The notes: a model not told the origin generated them from the letters alone. Shown: positions 1-6,336, counted from the first letter of the stretch. The stretch is DNA of 9,432 bases from DATGLE01 sp035294325 (GCA_035294325.1 DATGLE010000248.1:1-9432), one strand, 5' to 3'. Numbers and translations: made by a program.

Positions 1-1082
1 TGACGGGCATCGACGCGAATACGCTTGGCGCGTACATTGCCCTGCTCACAGTCCCGATCACGATAGGCTTTGGCATGGCCGCGCTGGCGTTCAGCGGCGG
101 CAGGAAAAGGCTGCTGCGCCTGTGGCCGGCGGCGCTGCTGGGCGGACTGGTGCTGGCCGCCGGGGAATGGTTTTTCAGCCAGACGCCCGGAGCCGAGTTA
201 GCTGGCGTCCTCGCCAGCATCCCGGTGATCCTGCTGCTGGCCGCCTGGGGCCACCTCGCCGCGCGTCGCTCTTCGGCGCAGGCCAACCAGCGAGATGGAG
301 AGACAGGGCTGGCCCCTGGCTTGCAGGCCAACCAGCCCGGATCCGGGCCGGTGAAAGATCGGATGGAGGCTGACCAGACGAGGGCAAGCCTCGTCTCTAC
401 ATCTTATAATGCTATGCTGGGCGCTATCGGGCCGTATATGCTGCTGGTCGCGCTGCTGCTCGTCTCGCGCCTGGTGAGGCCGGTCCAGAACTGGCTGCAA
501 GCGCAGGCAATTCTGTCGGAGCCGGGCATTGGCCTGCATTTTCAGCTTATCTACAATCCCGGCTTCTATGTTCTGCTCGCGGCTCTGGCGGCGGCCATTC
601 TGCCCGGCGCAACGCTGGAGCAGTTTCGTGTGGCGCTGTGGCGCACTGTGCGGCAATTTACACCCGGCGCGCTGGCTATCGTCTGCTTCCTTGCCGCCTC
701 CCAGATCATGAATGACAGCGGCATGATCGCTGTGATCGGTGCGGCGGCGGCAGCGCCCGGCAGCGGCTATATCTGGATCGCGCCCTGGCTCGGCGCTATC
801 GGCGGCTGGCTCACCGGCTCGAATGCTGGCAGCAACGCGATGCTGGCCCAGTTGCAGCGCGCCGTAAGCATCCGCGCGGGCCTGCCTTTGTACTGGCTGA
901 TGGCCGCGCAGAGCGGGGCAGCCTCTATCGCCACGATGGTCTCACCTGCCCGCACCGTGCTGGCTACGACGACCTGCGGCATCCTGGGCAAGGAGGGACG
1001 CTTGCTGCGCCTGCTCGGCCCCCTTGTCCTGCTCTCCGTGCTGGCGATTGCTGTGCTGTTCTTTACTGTCTACAATTTGTAG
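1..1082 (+). CDS. lctP: L-lactate permease (LctP/LldP family), C-terminal part, cut by the left window edge
   Basis: The frame is open from base 3 to the TAG stop, giving 359 residues in the window. The ATG at 75 is internal: the reading continues upstream through hydrophobic sequence (residues TGIDANTLGAYIALL) and no ribosome site precedes 75, so the true start lies outside. Several long hydrophobic stretches mark a polytopic inner-membrane protein. The block GGWLTGSNAGSNAMLAQLQ near 800-860 matches the TGSN/SNA..LQ motif of the LctP family, which imports lactate (and often glycolate) with protons. Between two membrane segments, about 265-405, lies a polar linker of roughly 45 residues rich in Q, N, R and D; the family is variable here, but in this copy the linker DNA consists of repeats and palindromes (see 278-396). 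It ends convergently with the tetR gene, 35 bp away. The family is fairly sure; the exact substrate is inferred from the family. Confidence 0.85.
   Translation, partial: TGIDANTLGAYIALLTVPITIGFGMAALAFSGGRKRLLRLWPAALLGGLVLAAGEWFFSQTPGAELAGVLASIPVILLLAAWGHLAARRSSAQANQRDGETGLAPGLQANQPGSGPVKDRMEADQTRASLVSTSYNAMLGAIGPYMLLVALLLVSRLVRPVQNWLQAQAILSEPGIGLHFQLIYNPGFYVLLAALAAAILPGATLEQFRVALWRTVRQFTPGALAIVCFLAASQIMNDSGMIAVIGAAAAAPGSGYIWIAPWLGAIGGWLTGSNAGSNAMLAQLQRAVSIRAGLPLYWLMAAQSGAASIATMVSPARTVLATTTCGILGKEGRLLRLLGPLVLLSVLAIAVLFFTVYNL
278..396. repeat. Repeat- and palindrome-rich segment inside the lactate permease linker
   Basis: A perfect 14-bp direct repeat (GCAGGCCAACCAGC) occurs at 278-291 and 323-336, 45 bp apart and in frame, encoding (A/L)QANQ twice. 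A weaker third copy at 365-378 (10 of 14 bases) encodes EADQ. Interleaved are a CAGGG/CCCTG hairpin at 304-318, a perfect 14-bp palindrome at 335-348 (GCCCGGATCCGGGC) and an 8-bp-arm hairpin AGACGAGG/CCTCGTCT at 376-396. All of it is read through without a stop or frameshift. It looks like one or more small repetitive elements tolerated in a cytoplasmic loop. The repeats are seen directly; the insertion history is inferred. Confidence 0.6.
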
Positions 1083-1100
1083 ATAGTTGGGCAGGTGGGA

Positions 1101-1137
1101 AAATCTGTCGTCATAGGTCAAGTCACGGTGACGACAG
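1101..1137 (-). terminator. Hairpin overlapping the tetR stop codon, likely terminator
   Basis: A perfect 9-bp inverted repeat, CTGTCGTCA at 1105-1113 and TGACGACAG at 1129-1137, flanks a 15-base loop that contains the tetR stop codon. Read on the minus strand, the stem is followed directly by ATTTT, a short U tract, so it can end tetR transcription. On the plus strand no U tract follows, so it is a poor terminator for the permease. An alternative inner hairpin, GTCAC-G-GTGAC at 1122-1132, uses part of the same bases. Confidence 0.45.
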
Positions 1138-1714
1138 GTGACAGGCTGGCAATCACGACCTCTAAAACGTGCCGGGCCATCACATCTTTCGAGATGGTTC
1201 GCTCTCCACGGCTCCATTGTGCGGCGGGACCGAAGATCGCCCAACTGATAGCCTGTGCTGTGATTTCTATGGTCTCCTCTGGCTGGGGAATCTTTGATGG
1301 AGCCTGCTGGAGCCAGCGCAAAAGGAGATCATAGAGTTCCTGCTGGACCGCCATCTCATAGAGTGGCTCAAACTGCCTGTTGGATGGCCTGTAATACCGA
1401 AGTGAGAGCGCTATAAAGTCGAATACGGCCAGGATCAGGCGGTGCAAGGTCTCTCTCTGCAAGGTGGAGGAGGCAGGAAGTTGGTGCGCCAGCGCCCGTT
1501 GAAACTTCTCGCGTGCCCAGTCCTCCACAAGCGCATATTTGTCCTCAAAGTGTGTATAGAACGTGGCCCGGTTGACGCTGGCGCGCGTGGCGATCTCTTG
1601 CACGGAAATCGAGTGGATATTCCGCTTTTCCTGGACCAGGGCCATGAATGCCTGGAGCAATAATTGACGAGTACGCTGCACTCGTGGGTCGTTGCCATTG
1701 ACGACTCTGGACAT
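1118..1714 (-). CDS. TetR/AcrR family transcriptional repressor
   Basis: This is a 198-residue DNA-binding regulator. The N-terminal helix-turn-helix is clear at about residues 36-59 (ISVQEIATRASVNRATFYTHF), with the R-TFY-HF signature of TetR recognition helices preceded by a typical first helix (RTRQLLLQAFMAL). The rest is an all-helical ligand/dimerisation domain resembling the DhaS/YsiA-type TetR C-terminus; the ligand cannot be read from sequence. The start is taken at the ATG ending at 1714 because AGGAG lies 4 bases upstream of it; the adjacent ATG at 1717 is too close to that site, and an in-frame upstream start at 1789 would add 25 unlike residues. It is divergent from the PPOX gene at 1977, with palindromes in the shared gap, so it probably represses itself and that gene. 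The family is certain; the target is inferred. Confidence 0.9.
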   Translation of the reverse strand: MSRVVNGNDPRVQRTRQLLLQAFMALVQEKRNIHSISVQEIATRASVNRATFYTHFEDKYALVEDWAREKFQRALAHQLPASSTLQRETLHRLILAVFDFIALSLRYYRPSNRQFEPLYEMAVQQELYDLLLRWLQQAPSKIPQPEETIEITAQAISWAIFGPAAQWSRGERTISKDVMARHVLEVVIASLSPVVTVT

Positions 1715-1840
1715 CATTCTCCTCACAATCTTGCAGTTCTGCATGCCTTTAAGAAAACCAACAAGTTCCCCTTGATGTTGTTTATGCAACGATCTGCGCT
1801 CTTTGCTGATTGCTCATGCGTGTGGGCATGCCTTATCCTT

Positions 1841-1853
1841 ACAACTGTGTAGT
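1841..1853. promoter_or_regulatory. Second, imperfect copy of the tetR operator-like site
   Basis: ACAACTGTGTAGT here matches 11 of 13 bases of the core of the perfect palindrome at 1875-1887 (ACAACAGTGTTGT), 34 bp away or about three helical turns. It is overlapped by a separate inverted repeat, GTGTA-GTA-TACAC, at 1847-1859. The position is at or just past the proposed tetR transcription start, which suits a repressor site. Binding is inferred. Confidence 0.4.
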
Positions 1854-1878
1854 ATACACGAAGATGTCCCTTACACAA
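1850..1878 (-). promoter_or_regulatory. Candidate tetR promoter
   Basis: On the minus strand TTGTGT (1878-1873) and TATACT (1855-1850) are separated by 17 bases. The -10 box is close to consensus (5 of 6), the -35 weaker. The -35 lies inside the 15-bp palindrome, as expected for autorepression. It implies a leader of about 130 bases before the tetR start. Confidence 0.4.
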
Positions 1879-1899
1879 CAGTGTTGTGCGGGCTATGAA
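1870..1899 (+). promoter_or_regulatory. Candidate promoter of the PPOX gene
   Basis: CTTACA (1870-1875) and TATGAA (1894-1899) are spaced by 18 bases, each matching the sigma-70 consensus at 4 of 6 positions. The palindrome at 1874-1888 sits between and over them, so the bound repressor would block this promoter too. The boxes are weak, and the call leans on the operator position. Confidence 0.3.
1874..1888. promoter_or_regulatory. Perfect 15-bp palindrome, likely TetR operator
   Basis: CACAACA-G-TGTTGTG is a perfect inverted repeat of 7-bp arms around one central base, midway in the 262-bp gap between the divergent tetR and PPOX starts. Its size and symmetry are usual for TetR-family operators, and it covers candidate promoter boxes for both genes. 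A related site lies at 1841-1853. Confidence 0.6.
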
Positions 1900-1976
1900 C
1901 CCGGTCTGAAAGGTCAATGAGGGTCCGGGCGCAACAACTCTACAACTTTTCTGACAGCAAAGGAGAAGCATTCATC

Positions 1977-2423
1977 ATGGATGCAGAAGCATTACAGGCA
2001 TTTCTTGCAAAACCTCTTGATGCCGTCATTGCTACGAACCGGCAGGGGAAAGGGCCTCAACTCTCTCCAGTCTGGTTTTTATGGGATGGCGAAGCTTTCT
2101 TATTCGGCACACAAAAAACGAGCGCTAAATATGCCAATATCATGCGTGATCCCAACATCTCTGTGATTGTCAATGATCCCGCTACTACGTGTGTGACAGC
2201 CTGCGGACGCGCTGAGGTGATCGGGCCAGAGCGTTATCCAAAGCTCTGGGACGCGATTCTGGAGAAATATATGAAATATATGCCGGAAGATCAGCGTGAG
2301 CAGATTGCGGCATGGGGGAAGGCCCGTGAGCATTCTAAGCGCGTTTTCATAGCGCTCAAGCCTGAAAAGATCATTGCTCAGGCTACATTTCTGGGGTTTC
2401 TAGCTAATAATAACGGTAGATGA
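1977..2423 (+). CDS. PPOX-class flavin/F420-dependent oxidoreductase (pyridoxamine 5'-phosphate oxidase-like fold)
   Basis: This is a 148-residue, single-domain split-barrel protein. The order of motifs fits PPOX-class F420- or FMN-binding reductases: a strand ending AVIATNRQGKGPQLSPVWF near residues 16-34, WDGEAFLFGTQKTSAKYANI near 36-55 (substrate and cofactor-phosphate contacts in the family), then DPNISVIVND near 58-67. Such proteins are cytosolic and use reduced F420 or flavin on varied, usually unknown substrates; the true substrate cannot be read here. The start at 1977 is supported by AAAGGAG ending 11 bases upstream; the longer frame from 1917 has no good ribosome site. It is divergent from the TetR gene and probably under its control, possibly as a small stress or detoxification pair. 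It is less GC-rich than the flanking genes. The fold is confident; F420 versus FMN is open. Confidence 0.82.
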   Translation: MDAEALQAFLAKPLDAVIATNRQGKGPQLSPVWFLWDGEAFLFGTQKTSAKYANIMRDPNISVIVNDPATTCVTACGRAEVIGPERYPKLWDAILEKYMKYMPEDQREQIAAWGKAREHSKRVFIALKPEKIIAQATFLGFLANNNGR

Positions 2424-2486
2424 TGGATTATCAAACGGAAGAAGTAACAGAGGAGGCTGCGTGCTTTCTCAATCGGTTCTCCAGTC

Positions 2487-3758
2487 CTATTCCGCCTGCG
2501 CCAGCGCGCAGCGCAGCTCCTGCCGCACCTCGCCATCCTCTTCGATGGCGAGCGCGTCGCGGAGCGCGGCCAGCGCCTGATCGCCGCCAATGCGGCCCAG
2601 TGCCCAGGCGGCATGGCCGCGCACAAGCGGCTCGTGATCGTGCAAGGCGCCGATGAGCGCAGGCACGGCGCGAGGATCGCCGCTGTTGCCCAGCGCCACG
2701 CACACATTGCGCAGCAGCCCGCGCCGTTTCGCGCGCTTGATCGGGCTATGGCGGAAGCGCTCGCGGAACTGCTCCTCCGTTAGCGAGAGCAGTGGAATGA
2801 GTTCGGGGCTGCTGCCCGTGCCGGGACGCGGGCGCAGTTCCTCATGTGGGCGAAACGGCGCGGTAGTTGTGCCCCTTCTCTTTATGGCCTGCGAGGCGAT
2901 GAAGGCCCCGCCCGCCTTGCCTTCGCGCAGGCCGAGCCGCGCCTCCGCGACCTTGTTGACCGGGCAGACTTCCTGGCAGATGTCGCAGCCGAAGATGAGG
3001 TTGCCCATCAGCGGGCGCAGTTCCAGGGGAATGCTGCCGCGCAGTTCGATGGTGAGGTAGGAGATGCAGCGCCGGTTGTCCAGTTCGTAGGGCGCGGTCA
3101 GGGCGTGCGTCGGACAGGCGTGCAGGCAGATCTCACAACTGCCGCAGTTTGCTTTCAGCGGTTCATCAGCAGCGAGGGGTAGATTCGTCACGACCTCCGC
3201 CAGAAAGATCCACGATCCCCAGCCCTTTGTCAGGATATTAGTATTCTTCCCATACCAGCCCAGGCCAGCGCGCTCGGCCACTGCGCGATCCACCATGCGC
3301 CCGGTATCGACGAAAAGCCGCGTCTCAAGCTCCTCGCCTGCCTCCGTGCGGGCGTACTCACGCAGCCACGCCGCGAATTGTTGCAGCTTCGGCCTGATAA
3401 CGTCGTGATAATCGTCGCCCCAGGCATAGCGCGAGATGCGCCCTCGCGGCAATGGGCGAGCGCAAGGGTCCTCCCCGCACGTCTGCCCCTCTCCTGCGCC
3501 TACACCCTCGTCCGGCTGCTCCGTGAGGTATACCATGCCCAGCGCGATGATCGAGCGCGCCTGCGGCAGCAGCGCATCTGGATGGCACGAGACATCGGCC
3601 CGCTCTTTCGTGAACCAGGGCAGGCCGTCCATCAGGCCGCGCTCTATGCGCTCCTTGATAACGCGCTCGGCCTCCGCGAACTGTTCCGCAGTCGTGATAC
3701 GCACGATATCGAAGCCAAGCGAACAGGCATATTCTTTGATCGTCTCTGTGTTAAGCAT
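2487..3758 (-). CDS. queG: Epoxyqueuosine reductase QueG
   Basis: QueG makes queuosine from epoxyqueuosine in the wobble position of GUN tRNAs, the last step of the pathway, using cobalamin and two 4Fe-4S clusters in the cytosol. The 423-residue product shows the family blocks: SRYAWGDDYHD near 109-119, FVDTGRMVDRAVAERAGLGW near 149-168 (the VDT Asp is probably the proton donor), GKNTN near 170, and ferredoxin-type cysteines CGSCEICLHACP (205, 208, 211, 215), C231 and CDICQEVCP (258, 261, 265). The C-terminal 361-421 is HEAT-like (DPRAVPALIGALHD, VRGHAAWALGRIG). E. coli QueG has 379 residues; the excess lies in two inserts, about 83-106 and 271-316. The ATG at 3758 is chosen over a TTG at 3794; it has no Shine-Dalgarno and may be leaderless. 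It converges on the PPOX gene with a 63-bp gap. No other queuosine gene is in view. Confidence 0.93.
   Translation of the reverse strand: MLNTETIKEYACSLGFDIVRITTAEQFAEAERVIKERIERGLMDGLPWFTKERADVSCHPDALLPQARSIIALGMVYLTEQPDEGVGAGEGQTCGEDPCARPLPRGRISRYAWGDDYHDVIRPKLQQFAAWLREYARTEAGEELETRLFVDTGRMVDRAVAERAGLGWYGKNTNILTKGWGSWIFLAEVVTNLPLAADEPLKANCGSCEICLHACPTHALTAPYELDNRRCISYLTIELRGSIPLELRPLMGNLIFGCDICQEVCPVNKVAEARLGLREGKAGGAFIASQAIKRRGTTTAPFRPHEELRPRPGTGSSPELIPLLSLTEEQFRERFRHSPIKRAKRRGLLRNVCVALGNSGDPRAVPALIGALHDHEPLVRGHAAWALGRIGGDQALAALRDALAIEEDGEVRQELRCALAQAE
2886..2933. repeat. Nested palindrome inside queG
   Basis: GGCCTGCG (2886-2893) pairs perfectly with CGCAGGCC (2926-2933). Inside, AAGGC (2902-2906) pairs with GCCTT (2914-2918) around a 7-base loop. 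The segment encodes about residues 276-291 of QueG, within a Gly/Arg/Thr-rich insert between the second iron-sulphur motif and the HEAT tail that typical family members lack. The pairing is seen directly; a mobile palindromic origin is inferred. Confidence 0.5.
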
Positions 3759-3833
3759 ACTATCTATTGTGCACCTGGCTAATGGCGGGTGCAAGTATCC
3801 CGACTACTCACCGCTGCGCGGTTCGTCTGTGAG

Positions 3834-3882
3834 GGGCAGTCTGCGGGCTGCGCGCCGCAGGAGCGCAGCCCGCAGACTGCCC
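3834..3882. repeat. Perfect 20-bp inverted repeat between the ABC operon and queG
   Basis: Arms at 3834-3853 and 3863-3882 are exactly complementary around a 9-base loop (GCCGCAGGA). It lies 43 bases past the permease stop and before queG, so it may end or stabilise the ABC transcript. No U tract follows on either strand, so it is not a standard intrinsic terminator. An alternative short stem, CTGCGG (3841-3846) with CCGCAG (3855-3860), competes with it. It could also be a dispersed REP-like element. The rest of the 167-bp gap shows nothing else except a weak promoter candidate next to queG. Confidence 0.7.
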
Positions 3883-3925
3883 AGAGTGGGGTGGGTCGCA
3901 GGCGCGCAAGGACATGCACACGGCG

Positions 3926-4984
3926 TTAGTTGGCAACGTCGCGACGCTGTATCACCCACCAGGTTAAGCCGATGAAGACCACAAGGTAGCCCGCGATCAC
4001 CAGCAGAGCATGCAGGTCAGACAGCGTGGACGGCTGATCGAGCAGAATAAAATGGCTCTGGTTCTGGACCAGGGCACCGACGTTCCTGGCAATAAAGTAG
4101 TCGGGAATGGCTTGCAAAACATTCCCCCACTGCCCCTTGATGAGCGTGCCGAGCAGCGCAAAGACGCCACCCAGCGCGTTTTCGAGCACCCACCAGACCA
4201 GCGCACCGGCGACGCCCGCCGCCGTTGCCCGGCCCAGCGTCGCCAGGCAGAGGGCCAGCATCGCATAGACGAGCAGGCCGAGCATCGAGGCCAGCAGGTA
4301 GAGCGCGGCATGCATGAGCCAGGCCGCCGTAAGAAAGCTAAAGTTGATGGCGATGCCCGTAACCAGGTTGAACAGCGCTCCCAGCACAATGCCGAGCAGT
4401 GTCATGCCAAGAAAGCCCAGCGCAAGACAAACGCTGATGGCGCCGATCTTGGAGAGGAAAAACTGCGTGCGTGTGGGACCGCGTGTGAGCATCAGGCGAA
4501 TGGTGCCAACACTGTACTCGCCGCCGATGATTGTACCCGCCAGAATGATGACCAGCAGCAGGTCAAGGTCGCGAGCGGTCTGCGCGGCGACGCCCAGAGA
4601 ATCGGGCAGGCGCAGGGGTTGCGAAATGTTATTCAGTTCCGCCTGCTTCGCTGCTGCCGCCGCTTCCGGTAGGGATGTCTGATCGGGACATGGAATAGCG
4701 CCCGGGTTGGCGCTCGGCGAGCACGACGCCGGTAAAAAGTTCGCGGCCGGGCTGGCGAGCGTAGAGATCGAACCAATCGCGAATGCGCCGAAGACCGCCA
4801 GTATGGCGAGGACACAGAGTGTCCCCATCACTTTAGACATCGTGCGCCGGCGAAATTTGTACAGTTCGACGCCGGTCAGACGAACGACAACGCTCAGGAA
4901 ATCCAGACGCCCCATATAGACCGTATCACGGCGCGCTGGAGGAGGGGGAATGTGCTGGCCTGTAGCTTGTGATACTGTGCTCAT
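3926..4984 (-). CDS. ABC-2 type transporter permease subunit
   Basis: A 352-residue membrane protein forms the channel of an exporter with the ATPase encoded just before it. After a cytoplasmic N-terminus with the amphipathic segment VVVRLTGVELYKFRRRTMSK (31-51), the first membrane helix spans about 54-76. A large external loop follows at about 78-139 (with Cys 88 and Cys 99, able to form a disulphide), then about five more hydrophobic segments. The cytoplasmic GEYSVGTIRLMLTRGPTR (155-172) is the conserved element of ABC-2/BcrB-like permeases that contacts the ATPase. The start codon overlaps the ATPase stop as ATGA (4984-4981), with GGGGAGGAG just upstream, so translation is coupled. The exported substrate is unknown; relatives move lantibiotics, bacitracin or other hydrophobic compounds. 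The start is confident. Confidence 0.88.
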   Translation of the reverse strand: MSTVSQATGQHIPPPPARRDTVYMGRLDFLSVVVRLTGVELYKFRRRTMSKVMGTLCVLAILAVFGAFAIGSISTLASPAANFLPASCSPSANPGAIPCPDQTSLPEAAAAAKQAELNNISQPLRLPDSLGVAAQTARDLDLLLVIILAGTIIGGEYSVGTIRLMLTRGPTRTQFFLSKIGAISVCLALGFLGMTLLGIVLGALFNLVTGIAINFSFLTAAWLMHAALYLLASMLGLLVYAMLALCLATLGRATAAGVAGALVWWVLENALGGVFALLGTLIKGQWGNVLQAIPDYFIARNVGALVQNQSHFILLDQPSTLSDLHALLVIAGYLVVFIGLTWWVIQRRDVAN

Positions 4985-6069
4985 AGCGCTCCTCCCCTGT
5001 TGTTATCGGGCATGGTCTGGAATGTCGCCTGGAATGCAGGAGCGTCGGCCAGCGCCTCCATGCCTACACGCGTCCCGTCGGGCGCCGGCGCCGTCGTCAC
5101 CTCCAGGAAGAGCGCTTCCAGGCTCCCCTCGCGCGGATGAATCTCGGCGGCGAAGAGGCCATTTCGCGCCAGCATGGCATTGATCTCTGAGGAGCGGCTG
5201 CCCGGAGCGCCGATGATGAGCAGGGGCCATCCACGCGGACCGGGTTCGATGCGCGCTCCGGCAATCCAGTCCGCTCCCTGCTCTCTGGCCTGCTGCAAGA
5301 GGTGCAGGGCGTAGTGCGTCTCATCCTCTCGCTCCAGTCGCACCTCTATCTGCTCGCTGCTCCTGAGCAGTTCGCTCACCTTGCCCTGCTTCATCAGGTT
5401 GCCCTTTTGCAAGATAGCTACTCGATTGCACACCTGCTGCACTTCGTAAAGAATATGGCTGGAAAGGAAGATCGTCTTGCCCAGCGCCGATAAGCGCTGG
5501 ATCAGCCTGCGGATCTCGATCATGCCGGCCGGATCGAGGCCGTTGGTGGGTTCGTCCAGCAGCACCAGTTCCGGGTCGGTCAGTAGCGCGGCGGCGATAC
5601 CCAGGCGCTGCTTCATGCCCAGGGAGTATTTGCGGTAGGCCAGCTTCTCATAACTGCGCAGTTCGACAATCTCAAGCACCTCCGCCAGGCGGCGGTCATT
5701 GGCCTTGCCCGACATCATACCCGACGCGGCGGCGATGACGCGCAGATTATCCAGGCCGGAGAGATAGGGATAGAAGACCGGGGTCTCTACGATAGCGCCC
5801 ACGCGCTGCAAAATGTCGGGCAACTGGTAGGCGGTATCCATACCAAAGAGGATCGCTCGCCCCGCTGTCGGGCGAATCAGGCCCAGCAGCATGCGGATCG
5901 TCGTAGTTTTGCCCGAACCATTGGGACCGAGAAAGCCAAATACGTCGCCGCGCATTACTTGCAGGTGCAGATCGTTCACGGCGACCAGGTTCCCAAAGAC
6001 TTTGGTGAGCCTGCTCGTGCTGATGACTGTCCTATCATCAAATGCAGGTGCTATATCATCCAATACCAT
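4981..6069 (-). CDS. ABC transporter ATP-binding subunit (bacitracin/lantibiotic-export type)
   Basis: A 362-residue cytosolic ATPase energises the permease downstream. All core motifs are present in order: Walker A GPNGSGKT (48-55), signature YSLGMKQRLG (148-157), Walker B LVLLDEP (168-174), D-loop GLDP (177-180) and switch His205 (FLSSHIL). The Q-loop position reads VETPVFYPYLSG, with Glu95 where most ABC ATPases have Gln, as is common in BcrA-like exporters. After residue ~235 comes an accessory domain with a divergent tail (about 325-362). The ATG at 6069 directly abuts AAGGAG, which is too close for normal initiation; the in-frame TTG two codons on (6061-6063) sits 6 bases from it and may be the real start. 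The product would lose only two residues. The gene leads a two-gene operon. Confidence 0.92.
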   Translation of the reverse strand: MVLDDIAPAFDDRTVISTSRLTKVFGNLVAVNDLHLQVMRGDVFGFLGPNGSGKTTTIRMLLGLIRPTAGRAILFGMDTAYQLPDILQRVGAIVETPVFYPYLSGLDNLRVIAAASGMMSGKANDRRLAEVLEIVELRSYEKLAYRKYSLGMKQRLGIAAALLTDPELVLLDEPTNGLDPAGMIEIRRLIQRLSALGKTIFLSSHILYEVQQVCNRVAILQKGNLMKQGKVSELLRSSEQIEVRLEREDETHYALHLLQQAREQGADWIAGARIEPGPRGWPLLIIGAPGSRSSEINAMLARNGLFAAEIHPREGSLEALFLEVTTAPAPDGTRVGMEALADAPAFQATFQTMPDNNRGGAL

Positions 6070-6188
6070 CTCCTTTTTATCTCAACAGATTGTCATCCAC
6101 GTCTATACATGGTGTGTCTGATTCCCAGCATCCCCACTTGCTCGCGCCTGCGGCGAAGCCGTGCGCCCGGTCAGAGAGGACAGGGCAC

Positions 6189-6209
6189 TGAGAATAAGAC
6201 ACATTCTCA
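6189..6209. promoter_or_regulatory. Inverted repeat, candidate operator for the ABC operon
   Basis: TGAGAAT and ATTCTCA form a perfect 7-bp inverted repeat around 7 bases. It lies just inside the predicted start of the ABC transcript on the minus strand, a usual place for a repressor to block elongation or initiation. No regulator gene is adjacent, so the factor is unknown. Confidence 0.4.
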
Positions 6210-6221
6210 ATACATATTACG

Positions 6222-6249
6222 TATATAAGGCAGGGACGTTACCTGTCCA
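6222..6249 (-). promoter_or_regulatory. Candidate promoter of the ABC exporter operon
   Basis: On the minus strand TGGACA (6249-6244, 5 of 6 to consensus) and TATATA (6227-6222, 4 of 6) are 16 bases apart. Transcription would start near 6215, leaving a leader of about 145 bases that carries the inverted repeat at 6189-6209. Confidence 0.4.
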
Positions 6250-6306
6250 GTATGCCCAATTTGGGGCCTGGAGGCAAGCCTCTGAGAGAGATGAGTGGAG
6301 ATGTCC

Positions 6307-6336
6307 TTGTCGCTACTCATAACAATCTGATAGACT
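6307..6336 (+). promoter_or_regulatory. Candidate extended -10 promoter of the Tyr-rich membrane protein gene
   Basis: TTGTCG (6307-6312), 18 bases, then TAGACT (6331-6336), with the extended -10 TGA immediately before it. It predicts a leader of about 48 bases before the ATG at 6391. Each hexamer matches at 4 of 6 positions, so the call is moderate. The rest of the 321-bp gap upstream (6070-6390) holds the ABC promoter and operator and no gene. Confidence 0.35.

Noticed and set aside
75..1082. A complete 335-residue permease starting at the ATG at 75
   Set aside because: The frame is open to the window edge with hydrophobic sequence upstream and no ribosome site at 75, so the gene is cut by the window.
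2424..2486. Terminator between the convergent PPOX and queG genes
   Set aside because: No stem followed by a U tract could be found in the 63-bp gap on either strand.
4010..4672. 220-residue plus-strand frame rich in Gln and Arg
   Set aside because: It is antisense to the ABC permease; the composition is what a reversed hydrophobic gene gives.
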